A stretch of DNA of 64,000 nt from the NCBI GenBank assembly GCA_963978895.1, contig OZ022241.1, positions 4,769,467 through 4,833,466 of the forward strand, read 5' to 3'. The notes below the pieces were generated by a model. It was not told where the DNA came from. It made no database searches and saw nothing but the letters and a program-made list of their open reading frames with translations. This document shows positions 36,512-50,706 of the stretch, piece by piece. The stretch comes from Erpobdella octoculata (taxonomy: Eukaryota; Annelida; Clitellata; Hirudinida; Erpobdellidae). Position 1 is the first letter of the stretch, and every line of letters begins with the position of its first letter. Both the position numbers and the translations under genes were made by a program.

Positions 36512-37169
36512 GTTTGTGTGTGTGTGTGTGTTTGTGTGGGTCGTGTGATGGATGCTCATGTTGGTGATGCTGGTGACGACAATGCGTGAACAGCGTCGTC
36601 ATGTAAGACATGAAACACGAGACACCACTTGGACAGCACAGCAGCAGTCATTGAAAACTTCAGTCATCATTCATGTCTTGTTAACTTCGAAAGGAGACAG
36701 TCGATCACAGAAGTCATTATGAGAGAGAAAGATGAGGTATGCGGACGGACAAATAGATAAATAGATAGACGGGCAGACAGACGGACAGGCATGCATGCAG
36801 CTTAGACTTAAAGCAAAACACATTGAATTAAAATATATATATTAGAATATATTCGATATTAGTTAGCAGCAGCGATGTATGAAATGAACAGTTCTCATAC
36901 AAGCTGTCAGGTAAGATCGTCTTATAAGCGTGCTTACATTACATTATTATAATTATTAACATCATAGGGAATTCAACATGCATACATTATTATAATTATT
37001 AACATCATGGGGAATTCAACATGCAGTCCAGCATTAAATACTCATTAGATAAACGATAATTTCTCAAAATCTTCGTTAATGAAAATAAAATGATGTTGAA
37101 GTATAAGCGGGTATAATAAAACCACCAATCATGGTTCATGGTGTGATCGCTATGAAGAGGAGGAAGAAT

Positions 37170-37176
37170 TGAGATG

Positions 37177-37240
<64 letters not shown>
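37170..37240. repeat. (AG)n microsatellite
   Basis: Pure AG run of about 70 bp. Confidence 0.95.
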
Positions 37241-37243
<3 letters not shown>

Positions 37244-39490
37244 TCATAAGAAGTAGCCGATCTGTGGGCATTGTTGTTGATTGTTGAGAGATTTCTACGC
37301 ACGGAACTCGTTACTATGGTATTCCTCCTCCATGAGAATATCATCGCCACAAGACCAAATATGCCAAGACTTGTAATTGCAAATGTAAATCGGGAAAGAT
37401 GCTCAACGCTGCAACAATTTACTGGAGAAAATCAGAGATAGAGAGGGAGAGACGTAGAAAGACACATAAAGAGAGAGAGAGAGACAGACAAAGATGCAAA
37501 TCCATGCCGGGAATTCGAGGCATCCGGCACAAAATTCACATCAGTGCAAAACACCTGGAGAAAAAACATTACTATTTGACCCTAACTGACCCAAGTAGGC
37601 AGGAAGAAAAAAAGTAAACAACAACAACAAACTGGTCTCAAACTTCTCAACACAACCGCTTGAGGCCGCAGAAGAATTGATTGCCACGTTGAAAATAAAT
37701 AGGTCACACAATTAGAAAAACAAACTAGGTCACAGAAAGTAGAGAAAGCGAAACCAAAATAAGTGATGGAAACAATGGAAGACAAAAAACGAGGTCAGAA
37801 AAATAGAACGAGACTGGAGAAGTATGGAAAGGAGAGAAAGAACTTACATTCTTTGTAAACATTCTATTAAATAATTCAAATTGAACAATTATTAATAGAT
37901 GTATATTAGAAAATATTTAACATTAATCAATTGAATTTATGGTTGAAAATATAGAAATAAAATAAATGAAGATCTTGATATAATTACAAAATACTGGATA
38001 CACAACTTAGCTAGATAGAAAATCCTTTAATAGGCCTCATTAGGTATAACAAATTATATCATAATATTCAATAGTGACTATTTAAAGCATTGATGTTACT
38101 ACGATGTAATTGGTTGTACCGTTTGAGGCCGACTGAAGTTTTTATAGGCAAGTTGTACAACCAGTATCTATGTATATGTATTTATCAAGATCAAAGTGAT
38201 GAAGACGAATGCACAAATACATTATATCACTGATTTCATAATCGACAGTGTCTATTATAATTTAATAATTCAACGCGTTGAAGTAATTAATGAACAGAAT
38301 AAAAAATAATAAAGAAATAGAAATACAACAAACATTACTCACTCCCTGGTCGTAAACAAATAAAGATCTGAAACATCTTCATGTCTGGATTATATCCCAA
38401 ATGCATCCAATAGTTGCAAGAGCTATCGGCACCAGAAGTAAATGGCCGATAAAACAACAACATCAAAATCATCAACAACACCGAGTCCCCGAGGAATAAC
38501 AGAACAACAACATTGCTCCGAAAGATGGACTTGATTGATGATATAAGCAGTCGTAGAATGTAAGTAGTAAGTAAGTTATAGAGAGCAAGTCGGAGTGGTT
38601 AAGCTAAAAGTAAGTTGTAGAATGCTAGTTAAGTCCAGAAATCAGTGCGTGCGTACGTGTGTATAAACGTGTGTGTGTGTGTGTTTGTGCGTGCGTGCGT
38701 TTGTGTGTGTGCGTGCGTGCGTTTGTGCGTGTGCGTGAATACGGGAGAAGATATCTTAAGTGTGAAATGTACTAAACATCAGCAGCAGCCTCATAGAATA
38801 GAGATAGAGTCCATCAAGGACAGTGGAGAAGACCAAGTCGAGAAGAATACACACAATAATAACAATAATAACTTAATTGATTGATTACTTACTTACTTAA
38901 TTAATTAATTAATTAATTATTCTACGTCGATGATCGTTTCAGATTAAACCAACCAAAAAAAAATAAAATTAATAAATATAAACCAGTCCATCATCCATCC
39001 ATCGGCTAGCAACATAAGTAGGCGACAGTTCATCACTTATTTGATGGAGGAACAATGAACAAACGACAGTTCATCACTTGTTTGATGGAGGAACAAAATG
39101 AAAAAAGACAGTTCATCACATCAGCTGAAAAACACAGTGGAGTAGAGAAGTAACGTCGAACGAACAATCTGTAGTGACAGATTTCTAATAGAGACTTTAT
39201 TAAACACGCATAAGCCCTGGCGGTGGCATCAAATTGATAGGCAGGCAGATATTTATATACATACGTATGCATATGCCTGCATGGCTAACAACTGGTTGCA
39301 TCGTCAATAATGACTATATTTATTCTCTTTAACTGCACATTGCGCGCGCGCACACGCACACACACACACGCACGGACACACACTTTATACCTAGTGTAGT
39401 GATGATGTACACCAGCCACACGTCTGTGGTAATGTTGACCAGCAAGTGTTATAATATAGCTCTAAAAGAGTTTGACAATGTATGTATGTA

Positions 39491-40148
39491 CAGGGTCGCA
39501 GGCCCCCGAAACCTAACCAAAGTGGATTTTGAAGTGACGGGCGGGCCTATGAATTTTGGGATGTTTTTCAATTCTTTCCTCTACTATTTAATTAACCTTT
39601 TTTGAATTTATTGAAAACAAACAATTCAGAATTAATTATCTATTAATTTGGTCTTCTTGAGCTGGAAAACCAAATAGTCGAATGTCCCAGTGGCAGAGCG
39701 GCCACATACCGCAGTTGATGTTTTGCAACATTATGAGGAATCCGTTTACCCCCAGATAAATACGCTGCTGAAATTCTTCATCATGTTGCCCCTCTCTTCC
39801 GCGACAGTCGAGAGATCCTTCTCAACTCTGCGAAGACTTGAAGACTTAAATCATATCTAGGCACACAATGGGCCAGGCAAGGCTGAATGGGCTTGCCCAG
39901 ATGACGATCAATCGCGACCTTCCCATTAATGAAGAAGCCGTCATTGACATTTTTTAGCAAAAAACGGCGACTGAATTTGTTATTGTAATAAATTGGTTCA
40001 AATTAAATGTTTTATAGTTTGATATTACTAATTGTTGTTTAAAATGTCTTTTAGCCTTGACTTTTGTGGGTTGTAAACTTTTCAGAAAACTCCTTACTCA
40101 ACTGTTTTCCCCCGCGCGCCCCCGAAAAAAATCCTGGCTGTGCCCCTG
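39491..40148 (+). mobile_element. Decayed hAT element with near-perfect 8-bp target duplication
   Basis: The left end is CAGGGTCGCAGGCCCCCGAA (39491) and the right end, inverted, CAGGGGCACAGCCAGGATTT (40148), then a run into CGGGGG. Flanking 8-mers are TGTATGTA (39483-39490) and TGCATGTA (40149-40156), one mismatch. These ends resemble those of hAT elements whose transposases carry a TTF-type zinc finger. An interrupted transposase end lies inside. Confidence 0.85.
39718..39957 (+). pseudogene. hAT transposase C-terminus, frameshifted
   Basis: Frame 1 gives NTLLKFFIMLPLSSATVERS then FSTLRRLEDLNHI and a stop at 39858-39860. A shifted frame then gives TMGQARLNGLAQMTINRDLP and INEEAVIDIF with a stop at 39955-39957. 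Together these are the dimerisation domain and tail of a TTF/ZMYM-type hAT transposase, broken by an indel and stop. Confidence 0.88.
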
Positions 40149-40156
40149 TGCATGTA

Positions 40157-40780
40157 TATATGTATGTATTATGTATGTATGATAATGTACACGTATGTAA
40201 ATTGTCAAACATTTACATTTACATGAATGTGTGTATGTATGTATGTATGTATGTATGTATGTATGTATGTATGTATGTATGTATGTATGTATGTATGTAT
40301 GTATGTATGTATGTATGTATGATAGTGTACACGTATGTAAATTGTCAAACATTTACATTTACATGAATGTGTGCATGTATGTATGTATGTATGTATATAT
40401 GATAATGTATATGTATGTAAATTTTCAAACATTTACATGAATGTGTGTATGTACGTACGTATGTATGTATGTATGTATGTATGTATGTATGTATGTATGT
40501 ATGTATGTATGTATGTGTGTGTATGTATGTGTGTGTGTGTATGTATGTATGTATGTATGTATGTATGTATGTATGTATGTATGTATGTATGTATGTATGT
40601 ATGTATGTATGTATGCATGTATGTATGTGCGTATGTATGTGTGTATGTATTTATGTGTATGTGCATGTATGTGTGTCTGTGTGTGTGTTGTTTATGTATG
40701 TATGTATGTGTTTTTATGTACGTACGTATGTACGTACGTATGTATGTGAATGTTTGTATGATAATGTATACGTATGTGTA
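40157..40780. repeat. GTAT microsatellite region with three 50-bp island copies
   Basis: Long GTAT runs punctuated three times by an island containing GATA(A/G)TGTA, TATGTAAATT(G/T)TCAAAC and ATTTACATGAATGTGTG at about 40180-40235, 40320-40375 and 40399-40450. Overlapping Tyr/Met/Val/Cys-rich frames on both strands come from the repeat. Confidence 0.92.
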
Positions 40781-41589
40781 CGTGTTGGAAGTTTATTAAT
40801 AATCCAATCAGCATTACCTCTCCATCATACATTAACTCCTGGACAGAGGCACGCCAGCCATCTCATGAATATTAATGCAGTACGAAACAAATCATCAATC
40901 ACAAAGAACCCCGCCATATTGGGATAGAATTTGCTGAAGTAGGTAGGTAGGCAGGTAGGCTGAGGTAGGTAGGTTACACGCACGGTTAAGGAATTTTCCA
41001 GTCTCACCTTATATCAATATTCAGTAATATTCACTCTCAAGTCATTAAGAATTATTGAAAGAAGATACAGCGAGAAGGAGAGAGATGTAGTGAAAAGAAA
41101 GAAAAATGGGTAAGAAGATGAAAAAATAGATGGAGTGAGGGAAAAGAAGATGGAAGAGACGGAGAGTGAAGAGAGGGGATAGAGAAACTGAGTTGGGACT
41201 GAGAGATGGTAAAATAGATGGAGTGAGGCAAAAAAGAGAAATAGAGGACAAGATAAGGAAAAAATCCATGGATGGAAAATAAATAACACAATTAAAGTGT
41301 AGAAGCATAATCCGGTGCAATCTCGTTTTGTCGTTATGGCGACAGATATGTATAGAAATATCGATAGAATGAAAGATGGTCGAAGGAAGACAGAAAGAAA
41401 GAGAAAGAAAAGAAAGAGAGCAATATGAATATTGTGATTTTGTTTCAATTTTCGGACACCTAGTGCTTCCTAAGTAATAATTTTCTTTTCACGTTATACC
41501 ATCAACTTCTTAATATAGTCCGTCGTCGCTAAAACAGTCGTCTGCCCAGGTATATATTAAATATTAAGAAGTCCATGGTTATACAGACC

Positions 41590-41840
41590 GATGAAATCCT
41601 CAGAACCCTACCCTGGTTATACAAACCCCTACCCTGGTTATACAGAGCCCTACCCTGGTTATACAAACCCCAACCCTGGTTATACAAACCCCTACCTGGT
41701 TATACAAACCCCTATCATGGTTATAAAAACCCCTACCCTGGTTATACAGACCCCTACCCTGGTTATACAAACCCCTACCCTGGTTATACAGAGCCCTACC
41801 CTGGTTATACAAACCCCTACCCTGGTTATACAGACCCCTC
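41590..41840. repeat. 21-22-bp minisatellite CCCTGGTTATACAAACCCCTA
   Basis: Twelve or so units alternating ACAAACCCC, ACAGACCCC and ACAGAGCCC between TACCCTGGTTAT blocks. One plus-strand frame reads as Tyr/Pro-rich PYPGYTNPYPGYTEP units, but there is no splice or start context that supports a gene. Confidence 0.93.
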
Positions 41841-42267
41841 CCTCTACCCTTGTCACTGTCTCCCACAACATGGACTCCAAGATAGAAGTACTTCATATCC
41901 AGTCATCATCGTCATCACCACCGCCATCATTACTTACTTACTATACTATATCCACAACTATTGTAATTAGTAATCATAATCATCACAGCTAACATCATTA
42001 TCATAACTCTCAGCGCAATGTAAATAAATGAGAGGAAACGGCGCATGGCGAAAGTGGTTGCACATATCCAGTCAGTCAGTCAGCCAGTCAGTCAATCAGG
42101 CCGGAAATCACATGATTTATTCTGTTATAATAACGAAATTTTGGCTTGAGATGATAAGGCCGATGATGGCCGGGTAAAATAATGATTGTATAAATAACAC
42201 TAATAATATCACTATTAACAATATTAATAACAGCAATGATTCTAAAATAATAATAATACTAATAATA

Positions 42268-42273
42268 ACAACG

Positions 42274-42317
<44 letters not shown>

Positions 42318-42366
42318 AATAATAATAATGATGATGATGATGATGACGACGATGATGATGATGATG
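42268..42366. repeat. AAC then ATA/ATG trinucleotide tract
   Basis: About 14 AAC units followed by ATA and ATG/ACG triplets. Confidence 0.92.
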
Positions 42367-42745
42367 AATAGAGATAGGTGATAACAAGACAAAATGACAG
42401 GGTCAATAGATTACTACAGTCATTATTAAGGCTCTCTCATCACTACATTTAAGAAAAACACAGGAAGAACATAAATGTTATGTAAACATTTATAACAGAA
42501 TTCCCACACAGTAAAAGATAAACATCATAATAATATTATTATAATACATTTAAACCCAAAGAACATGAACTATTTGATAGCCTTCTTGTTTAGATTTAAA
42601 AGAATTAGATATGATATAAATAAGAACAAAACACACATACCTACAATTTAAAGTGCACACACACATACCGACACACATACATACAAACATAAAAGAAAAT
42701 CAAAATTAAAGAGAGAGAAAAAAAGTGAAAAAGAGAAAGAAAAAG

Positions 42746-42920
<175 letters not shown>

Positions 42921-45856
42921 CAATATCAGCAGAGGTCCAGTCAAATTGCCCTCTTTTTTCTAAAGAGAAGTGACTTCTACAGAATTGGATTGGCCAATCA
43001 CTGTCCAGATATGTGAACTTATGGTTCTAGCAGCATCTCCACCAGCTGTCAGCTTGAGGGTGTTAAAAGCAATTATCGACCTTTTTATGAAGCCAATAAT
43101 TACCCGAAAAGGAAGAATTAATAAAACAGCTCCTACCTGTACGACGTTGATTCACCTTGAGTACAAACAAAATGATTTCCTCTCTGCTTAATTGCATTAA
43201 TGAAACAATTAAACAGGATCATTCAGTAGCAATTACATTCTCTCAGATTTTATTGTTAATTGGTTTAACAATAAAACAGTACTAAATATTTCGTAATAAA
43301 CTTTCATATCAACTGCACCTGTCATATCTAGAAAAACTGTCTCCAGTATTAAAGATGAGCTAACAAATATATATGTCGTGATATTATGCAGAAATATTTT
43401 TGTTTCATTATTTCTTTATTTACGTTAACACATCAATTAGATTTATTAGTTATATATCCAATTCATTTAGAAAAAAAACATAATCTTTAAAGTGTGGGTA
43501 ATTCTAACTTTCTAACCCTTAAAACCACCCCCTGGGTTTGCCTGTGACAAGCCGTCCAAATAGAATGATAAATCTGGCCTGGCCAGGCCATCACCACTTA
43601 ACCAGACACGCTCAAAGATGATTAGTCTTAAAATAACAAAACTTGAACCTTACAAAGCAAATAAATATTTGGCAAAATAATGAAATAAGCACAAAATGAT
43701 GCTTTCATCCATGTGCATTCGAACTAATTATGGTTATTTATTCTTTCCTTGACATAGGGGGGGAGAAAAAGCCAAACCTGCCCCAACACACCGTTACCAT
43801 ATGCCCCCCATGGTAATTTATCAAAAGGAATCTGATGTAGTGATAAAGAACACGGAAATCCCATATTGCACTTTCTTTTGTTCCCCTTCTTCCCCTCTCA
43901 ATCTCCTTATTTTGATAGCATTCGCTTCCAGGAAGTTCTCAAGATGATTCCATACCGATTTCAAATTACAACCTTGAGATCAAAGCAACTTACTCATTAA
44001 TTTATTTTATTCTCTTTAAAAAAATATTTTTAAAAAAAATATTTTTAAAGTGAAAATAATGAATTGAAAACAATCCAATGGTGTCCACTTTCAAGTCATT
44101 GGGTTAGAAGACATTAAAGTAAATAACATGCAAAGATGACAATTGATTATCATCGACTATCGAAATCAATTCTATGATCAATGATAAATCTTACTTTCCT
44201 TGTCTTCAGATGAACATTAATTAGATGAATAAATAGTTTTTTTATCGAGATTAACTTATTTGACTTTGAGATCAAGACAGAGATTATTGGCTATTATTTT
44301 ATTACTGCCATGTTGGAGACATCGGGGGGGGGGGGGGGAAGTCTTGTCACAAGAGACTGTCTGAAAACCATTCCAACCAGGTTGAACAGACAAGAATTCT
44401 GTTCGTGTCAAGGTACCTTGACCATAACCAGAACAAAAAAATTTGCTCTTAGATATATTATAACACAAAAATGAATATAGATAGATTCCAAATAAAAACA
44501 TTCATATATACATAGTAATAGATACATAAATACATACATACACCTATATACATACATACATGCAAAATACAAAAACATATACCTCCACATATTACATATA
44601 TACATTACATACATATGAATACAACTCAAATGGAATTGAAAATTGAACTAAAAAAACTTACAATCAACATCCGGGTATGTTAGACCGCATACAAAGTGTA
44701 GTCCAATTATAATATAATTAACCAGCCACATAAAATTGCGCATCGTCGCAAACTATAGGACGCCCCCCCCCCCCCCCTCAAAAAACCTCAAATAGCAAAC
44801 CAGAGAGAGCAACTGACTCTGAAACACTACATAACAATTACAGTCGGATGACCATTCGATATGTCATACAGACAGAGGGAGTGGGACATGACAACAAGTA
44901 GGCTAGTAGTTGGTGGAGGAACATGTGTAATCAACAACTCTACACGAAATGGCTGATACTTGACACTTCATAAAACTACAAAAAAGCGGAGGGACTCGCG
45001 TCTCACAGTAAACAATCGAGGTTCACCGAGAGAATGAGCACTGAGCACAATAGAGTTTAAATAATTCCAAAAATGGCTCCTCGACAATTACACAAACACA
45101 ATCAACATACAACAGCAATTAAAAATAAAACATGCAACAGCAACAACAACAACAACAAAACATACTTTTCTGCTCTTGCTCCTTACTTCTTTTCAGGTTC
45201 CTCTTAGCAGAACACAAAACGACCCACAACAACATGTGTAACCAAAGATACTATAATTATATAAACAAACTTGTATTCATATATCTTACAAAATAAATCC
45301 ACTTTTAACCGTCTTCAGCAATGCAGAGAACAATCAAATGCAAGGTCGAACCACATCCGTCGATAGAGCGATCCGACTCCCAAATACACACAAATGGAGT
45401 GAGCACGTGATAATAAGATAATATATATATATATCGAATGAACTCCATCCATCCAGGCAATAGAGGACGACAATGACGACGACGACGATGATGATGACAG
45501 TTAGGTAGGAGAAAGTCTGTTGTCAGGCAATTTATTTGCAGTGGTGGAGAAATTTTAAAGGTTCCATTCGATAGCTGGGAATCATCGCACGGACGTTGAC
45601 TTCCCGCACGTGTATGTATGCATGCATGTATGTGTGTATATGTGTGTTGCGTATGTGTATGTGTGTGTGCGTGTTTGTAGATGTCGATGTGGTGAATCTG
45701 TTCCATACATACTCTACTGTACAATCACCTGTCTTTCTTTCTCTTCTCATACTGAGTCGCCTTTATTAATGATATGCAAACTAACATGTACAGCCACAGA
45801 GAGATATAATTACTGAAAAAAGGAGAAATATAGAGAGAGAAAGAGAAAGATAAAGA

Positions 45857-45987
<131 letters not shown>

Positions 45988-48900
45988 TAATAGAGAGGTC
46001 GATATAATACATGAATGTGCTGAATGTATCTTTCAACGTCGGTATTTCCTGGTACCATATCATCGGCATGAGCCAGTTAAAGAAGAGTGCGTCGTGTGTA
46101 ATGAGTGTTTTTCAAAGTATTATCTTTTGATAATTTTGATTAAAATATGAATTAAAATGTGCGATATTATTAATGAATCTAACAGATAACCTAGTTTGTA
46201 AGTATTTCATTTTCCTAGAATTAATAGATTAATACTTAATAATCAATCAATCTAATTAGATAGCTTAATGATAAGTTTCGAATAATAGCAATAATTAATT
46301 TTAATAATACAAATAATATTATTACGGAAGTATAGTAATGATGTGACTTGTAACACGTGTCACATACTCCCCCCCCTGCATGCACATAATTCTACAATAA
46401 TTTTAGTCACGTACAAATTAACATCTGGACAAGTACAAGAACATTCCTGAATTTTAAAACAACTCATGTCAACAAGCAAATCAAACAAACATATCCATTT
46501 CAATACACACACACACACACAGTGGCGGACCTAGACTTCTTTGGCGGGGAGGGGGGCAAACAAATGGCGGGGGGAGGGGGACATAGACGTCGGGAAGATA
46601 AAAGTTTGACATCAGATCCCCAAATTCCATTAGAAAACATAATCCAGATGCTACAAATTTTGTAATTTTTCCAAAAAGTATTCAATTTTTCTTATAAATT
46701 TGGTCAACTTGAACTTTCTCTCATTTATTTCTAGTTTTAAACGACATTTCTTGTATTGTTATTATTGTTATAAATTTTTTTAGTATCTAAGAAAAGTAAA
46801 TTTTGAAATCTCAGTTCTCAGTAACTGCCATGGTTTCGTTGCCACGCGGTTGCTATGGCGGCTGTTGGCAGGGCAACGACTGGCTGTAAGAGAAACGATG
46901 GAAAAAGAAGCGTTATAATAATAATAATACTAATGTTAATGTTAATTAGAAAATTAATAATAATAAAAGGAACTGGCGTCAATCGATCAAGAGGTTTCAT
47001 ACAAGACACCCATGATAACATTCTAACAAAGAAAAACGAGCTTCAGCAACAACAGGTCAAACAATCACAAAGGCGCCACCTCCACACGCCAGGCTCGCTC
47101 ATGAATATTAACGAGGTCGACGAATGTAGGTCACGCATTACTATTGGATGGATGGAGACGCGACCGTGAAACTGTCAACAAGTGAGCGAAGAGGACAACG
47201 AGATGGCCTAGAACTTCAACATGAGAAGATACTTAACATGTGCTAGTATCGGCCTGGACGAAAGGAGGAGGTAAGAATGACAATAAATTTTGATCCGCGA
47301 GAAGAAATAACTTTGTCATTTCTTACTTGCTGCTAATTTTTTATTTTTAAAGCTCTTAATGTGGATGATTAAAAAAACGCTAGAAAAAGTGTTTCTCCCA
47401 GGCAAACAAATAGAACACGGGGTTATAGCAGCCATATTGAAGACAAATAATAAAAGAAATCGAATTTTCAAAAACACAACACAATACAGAGACGCAGCAA
47501 TGGATTGACTAGTAATTGGAATAAATCGAAGGACCTCCTCACCCGAACACCATCCATGGGACGAACAGCTGACAAATTACAGTACTTGGCATCTGATCTT
47601 TCAGCTGATGTCTGAACCACTGACCACTGGTGCTGCCACTATACCGTTAGTATCACTGTCTAACTACCTTTCAATATCATTATGTCACAGGCACAACGCA
47701 CAACGCACAAATATACATGCCTACCAACCACACCGACTGCTTCGCCCACAGACAATGTTGCCCTCGTCGTCGTCATCATCATCATCATCGTGATAACCAT
47801 CTCCACCACCACCACTATTTCAGTATCACTTACATACCAAACAAAGGAAGTGACCGTGAAGAACAAACAGAATGCAATATTAACCAACAGAGCAAGAAGT
47901 CTAGACAAGACGACAGGAAAGCAGGCGCAGACAAACTAAGATAGATAGGAAGAATGGTGAGTCAGGCGACTGAAAGTGCCTTAAGTGACTGAAGGAATCA
48001 CAGAATAAAAATCTAATTAGTCGATTAAATAACTTTTACAAATTAATGGGGGAGGGGTCAAAGATAGGGTAGAAGAGGGAGAAGGAAAGAAATTAAAAGA
48101 ATAAAAGATAAAGAAATGACACCTGGACCAGCGTATCCAGCTCAAGATAGGAAAGAAGCATGGACTTTCAAATGAGGTTCATTTGACCCAACCCCCGACC
48201 CGTACAAAACAGAAAAAAACGAGTCCTTACAACGATTACAAAACGCAATTTTTTTTTTACATTTAAAAAACTGAAATCAATTTATATACAATAGACTTAT
48301 TTTATTCCATATCATAGCAGAATAACTATTTTTTGTCGTGACTGGAGCAGTCAGTCAGACGATACAGAGAAAGAGAAGTCGGAACAAGAAGCGACTCAAC
48401 AACAATCACGAAGTAGATAGATGTTGTTGTATCAGTAACTACAAGGGACCCCATGCCCCATATGATCAACATTCATATCAACACGAGAAGCAGAAGAATG
48501 AACTCCTCCATGGAGGATGACACCATCTACTACACCAGCACATTCCATTACATCACCACGACGAGTTCCCCTCCTCCTTGAACCCCCCCCTCCCCCCGAG
48601 GGCACAGGTAAAAGTAGTCAGTCTGGTAGACATGTTTTTTAAATTAATTTAATCTTTCTTCAATAAATCAAACCGCTGTACATTATAGATTATCATTATA
48701 GACGTTTCCTCCGGCTAAGCACATTTCAAATACAAATATCATTATAAATATAAAACAACCATCGAAATGACTACAAGCGATGACGAGACACGTACGAACA
48801 ACCAGACAAGCAAGCACATAAACACACACACACTCACACAAGCACATCCTCAGACGCTTCAAGGAATTGTACACGAGGAAGAGCTGACTTTTATTCCATA

Positions 48901-49301
48901 GTGTACGAAACCTACGCATTCCCAATTTCCAGCGAGGAAAGAAATAAAACCTTAAAAGGAGCCGACAAAGATTAATAATTATATAGATGTCACTAGCAGC
49001 GCTTTATAATAATGCATGAACACTGAATGTACGCAGGAGCGACTAGCCGTGGCGCTTGTGGAGTAGTGGTGTCAGTTCTCCAGCGGGCGTCGCCATGGCG
49101 GGGAAGGTCGTGGAATTCTTTCCAGATATTTGGGTAAGCACAGTAAGATCACGGGTAGTTACGTTACTGAATGCAGCTGACTACCTCTGTGTCTGGTTTA
49201 TAAACAAGCTCTTGTCTCGGAGGACACAAATATATTATTAGCTGACTAACCACAAAGAAACAAATAATACAAAACAAACAACGCCACAAGATTATGAAAA
49301 G

Positions 49302-50706
49302 ACTAGCAGGGCCCGTCGCGGCTTCGCTCGCTTGAAATTAGAAAATTTGAACCGTGTATCTATAGTAGAGTACTGCACTGACCGAGTTTTTACGGCCCGG
49401 CCCGTCGACAACTTGGCCAGGCCTGTTTCATAAGCCAAAATTCCAGGTGCAGCCCAGTCCGTCTAATCTGGGCCCGGCCCGTTTTTAGAGGTTCAAAATT
49501 TCTATACTTGGCAAAAAATCTCGGCTCTTCCAACCTTGACTTTAGGTTTGGCCCGTCTCAAGACCTCAATTGTGTAAAAGACTATAAACTATTATTAAGA
49601 AAAAAATGAAGACCTCAAAATCACGGCCTATCCGACCCGTGCTGTTTTTTAATCCATAGAACCCAAATCGGATTTTTTAGACCCAGTCCGGCGTAATTTA
49701 TAGGCAGAAAATTTCAGGCCTGGCTTGTTATTTAGGCCTGAACTGGCCTGACTCATAAGCACAACAATAAAAGCTTGGCCCGGCTGGTGATCATCTGGAT
49801 TTAGCCAGTTTTAACAGGCACATAACCTCAAAGATTGAAAACTAATTTTTCAAAAAATTAAAAAAACACGTATTTTATTATTATATTACAAATTTTAAAA
49901 ACTTCACTTTTTTAGTTTTTCTTTTTTCCACCCCACGTTTGAGGTCCTGGAAACCATATCTTCAAAAAGTGGTAAAACACGTATATCTTTATTTTTTAAA
50001 TGAATACTAAATACTAATTTTTACATCTGTAGCACTTAGAGTAGCAGTTATTTTAAAAGACAAATAATCCTATTTTCCACCCCACATTTCATCCTCTCAG
50101 GAGCAAAATTTTCAAAAAATGGTAAAACACGTATATCATTATTTTTGGAGTAGAAACTAAATACTAATTTTTACTCCTGTAGCATTCACAGTTTTTGAGT
50201 AGCAGCTACTTTAAAAAACAAATAACCCTATTTTCCACCCCATATTTGAAGTCCTGGAAACCAAATTTTCAAATAATGCTAAAACACGTATTTCATTATT
50301 TTTGGAGTAGAAGCTAAATACTAATTTTTACTCCTGTAGCATTTACAGTTTTTGAGTAGCAGCTACTTTAAAAACCAAATAACCCAATTTTCCAACCCAC
50401 ATTTGAGGTCCGGGAAACCGAATTTTCAAAAAATGGTGAAACACGTATCTTTTTATTTTTCAAGAAGAATCCATATACCAAATTTCAAAATTTCCTCATT
50501 TTTGGTTTTCGAGATATACATTGTTTTAGAAAAAAGTTTGTTTTCCAGTTTTTCCCCTCAGGAACAAAATTTTCAAAAATCCTTTCTTAGCGGATGCTTA
50601 CGCAATAAAAGTAATATAAGTTCCAAATTTCACGTTCCTAGGATGAGGCGTTTGAGCTCGGCGTTGATTATCAGTCAGTCAGGACATGTTCTTTTATATA
50701 TATAGA
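49302..50706 (+). mobile_element. Composite interspersed repeat, copy 2
   Basis: Starts ACTAGCAGGGCCCGTCGCGG then CTTCGCTCGC and ends GGACATGTTCTTTT before TATATATAGAT, as in copy 1 (27488-29102). It has the same CGGCCCGGCCCG module and 155-bp units but fewer of them, and the CAGT run is only two units. The last 350 bases (from about 50350) are nearly identical to copy 1 (28713 onward), so an open plus-strand frame is shared; it is not evidently coding. Confidence 0.85.

Noticed and set aside
40371..40927. Cys/Met/Tyr/Val-rich long frames at the GTAT region
   Set aside because: Pure products of a tetranucleotide repeat, open in several frames on both strands.
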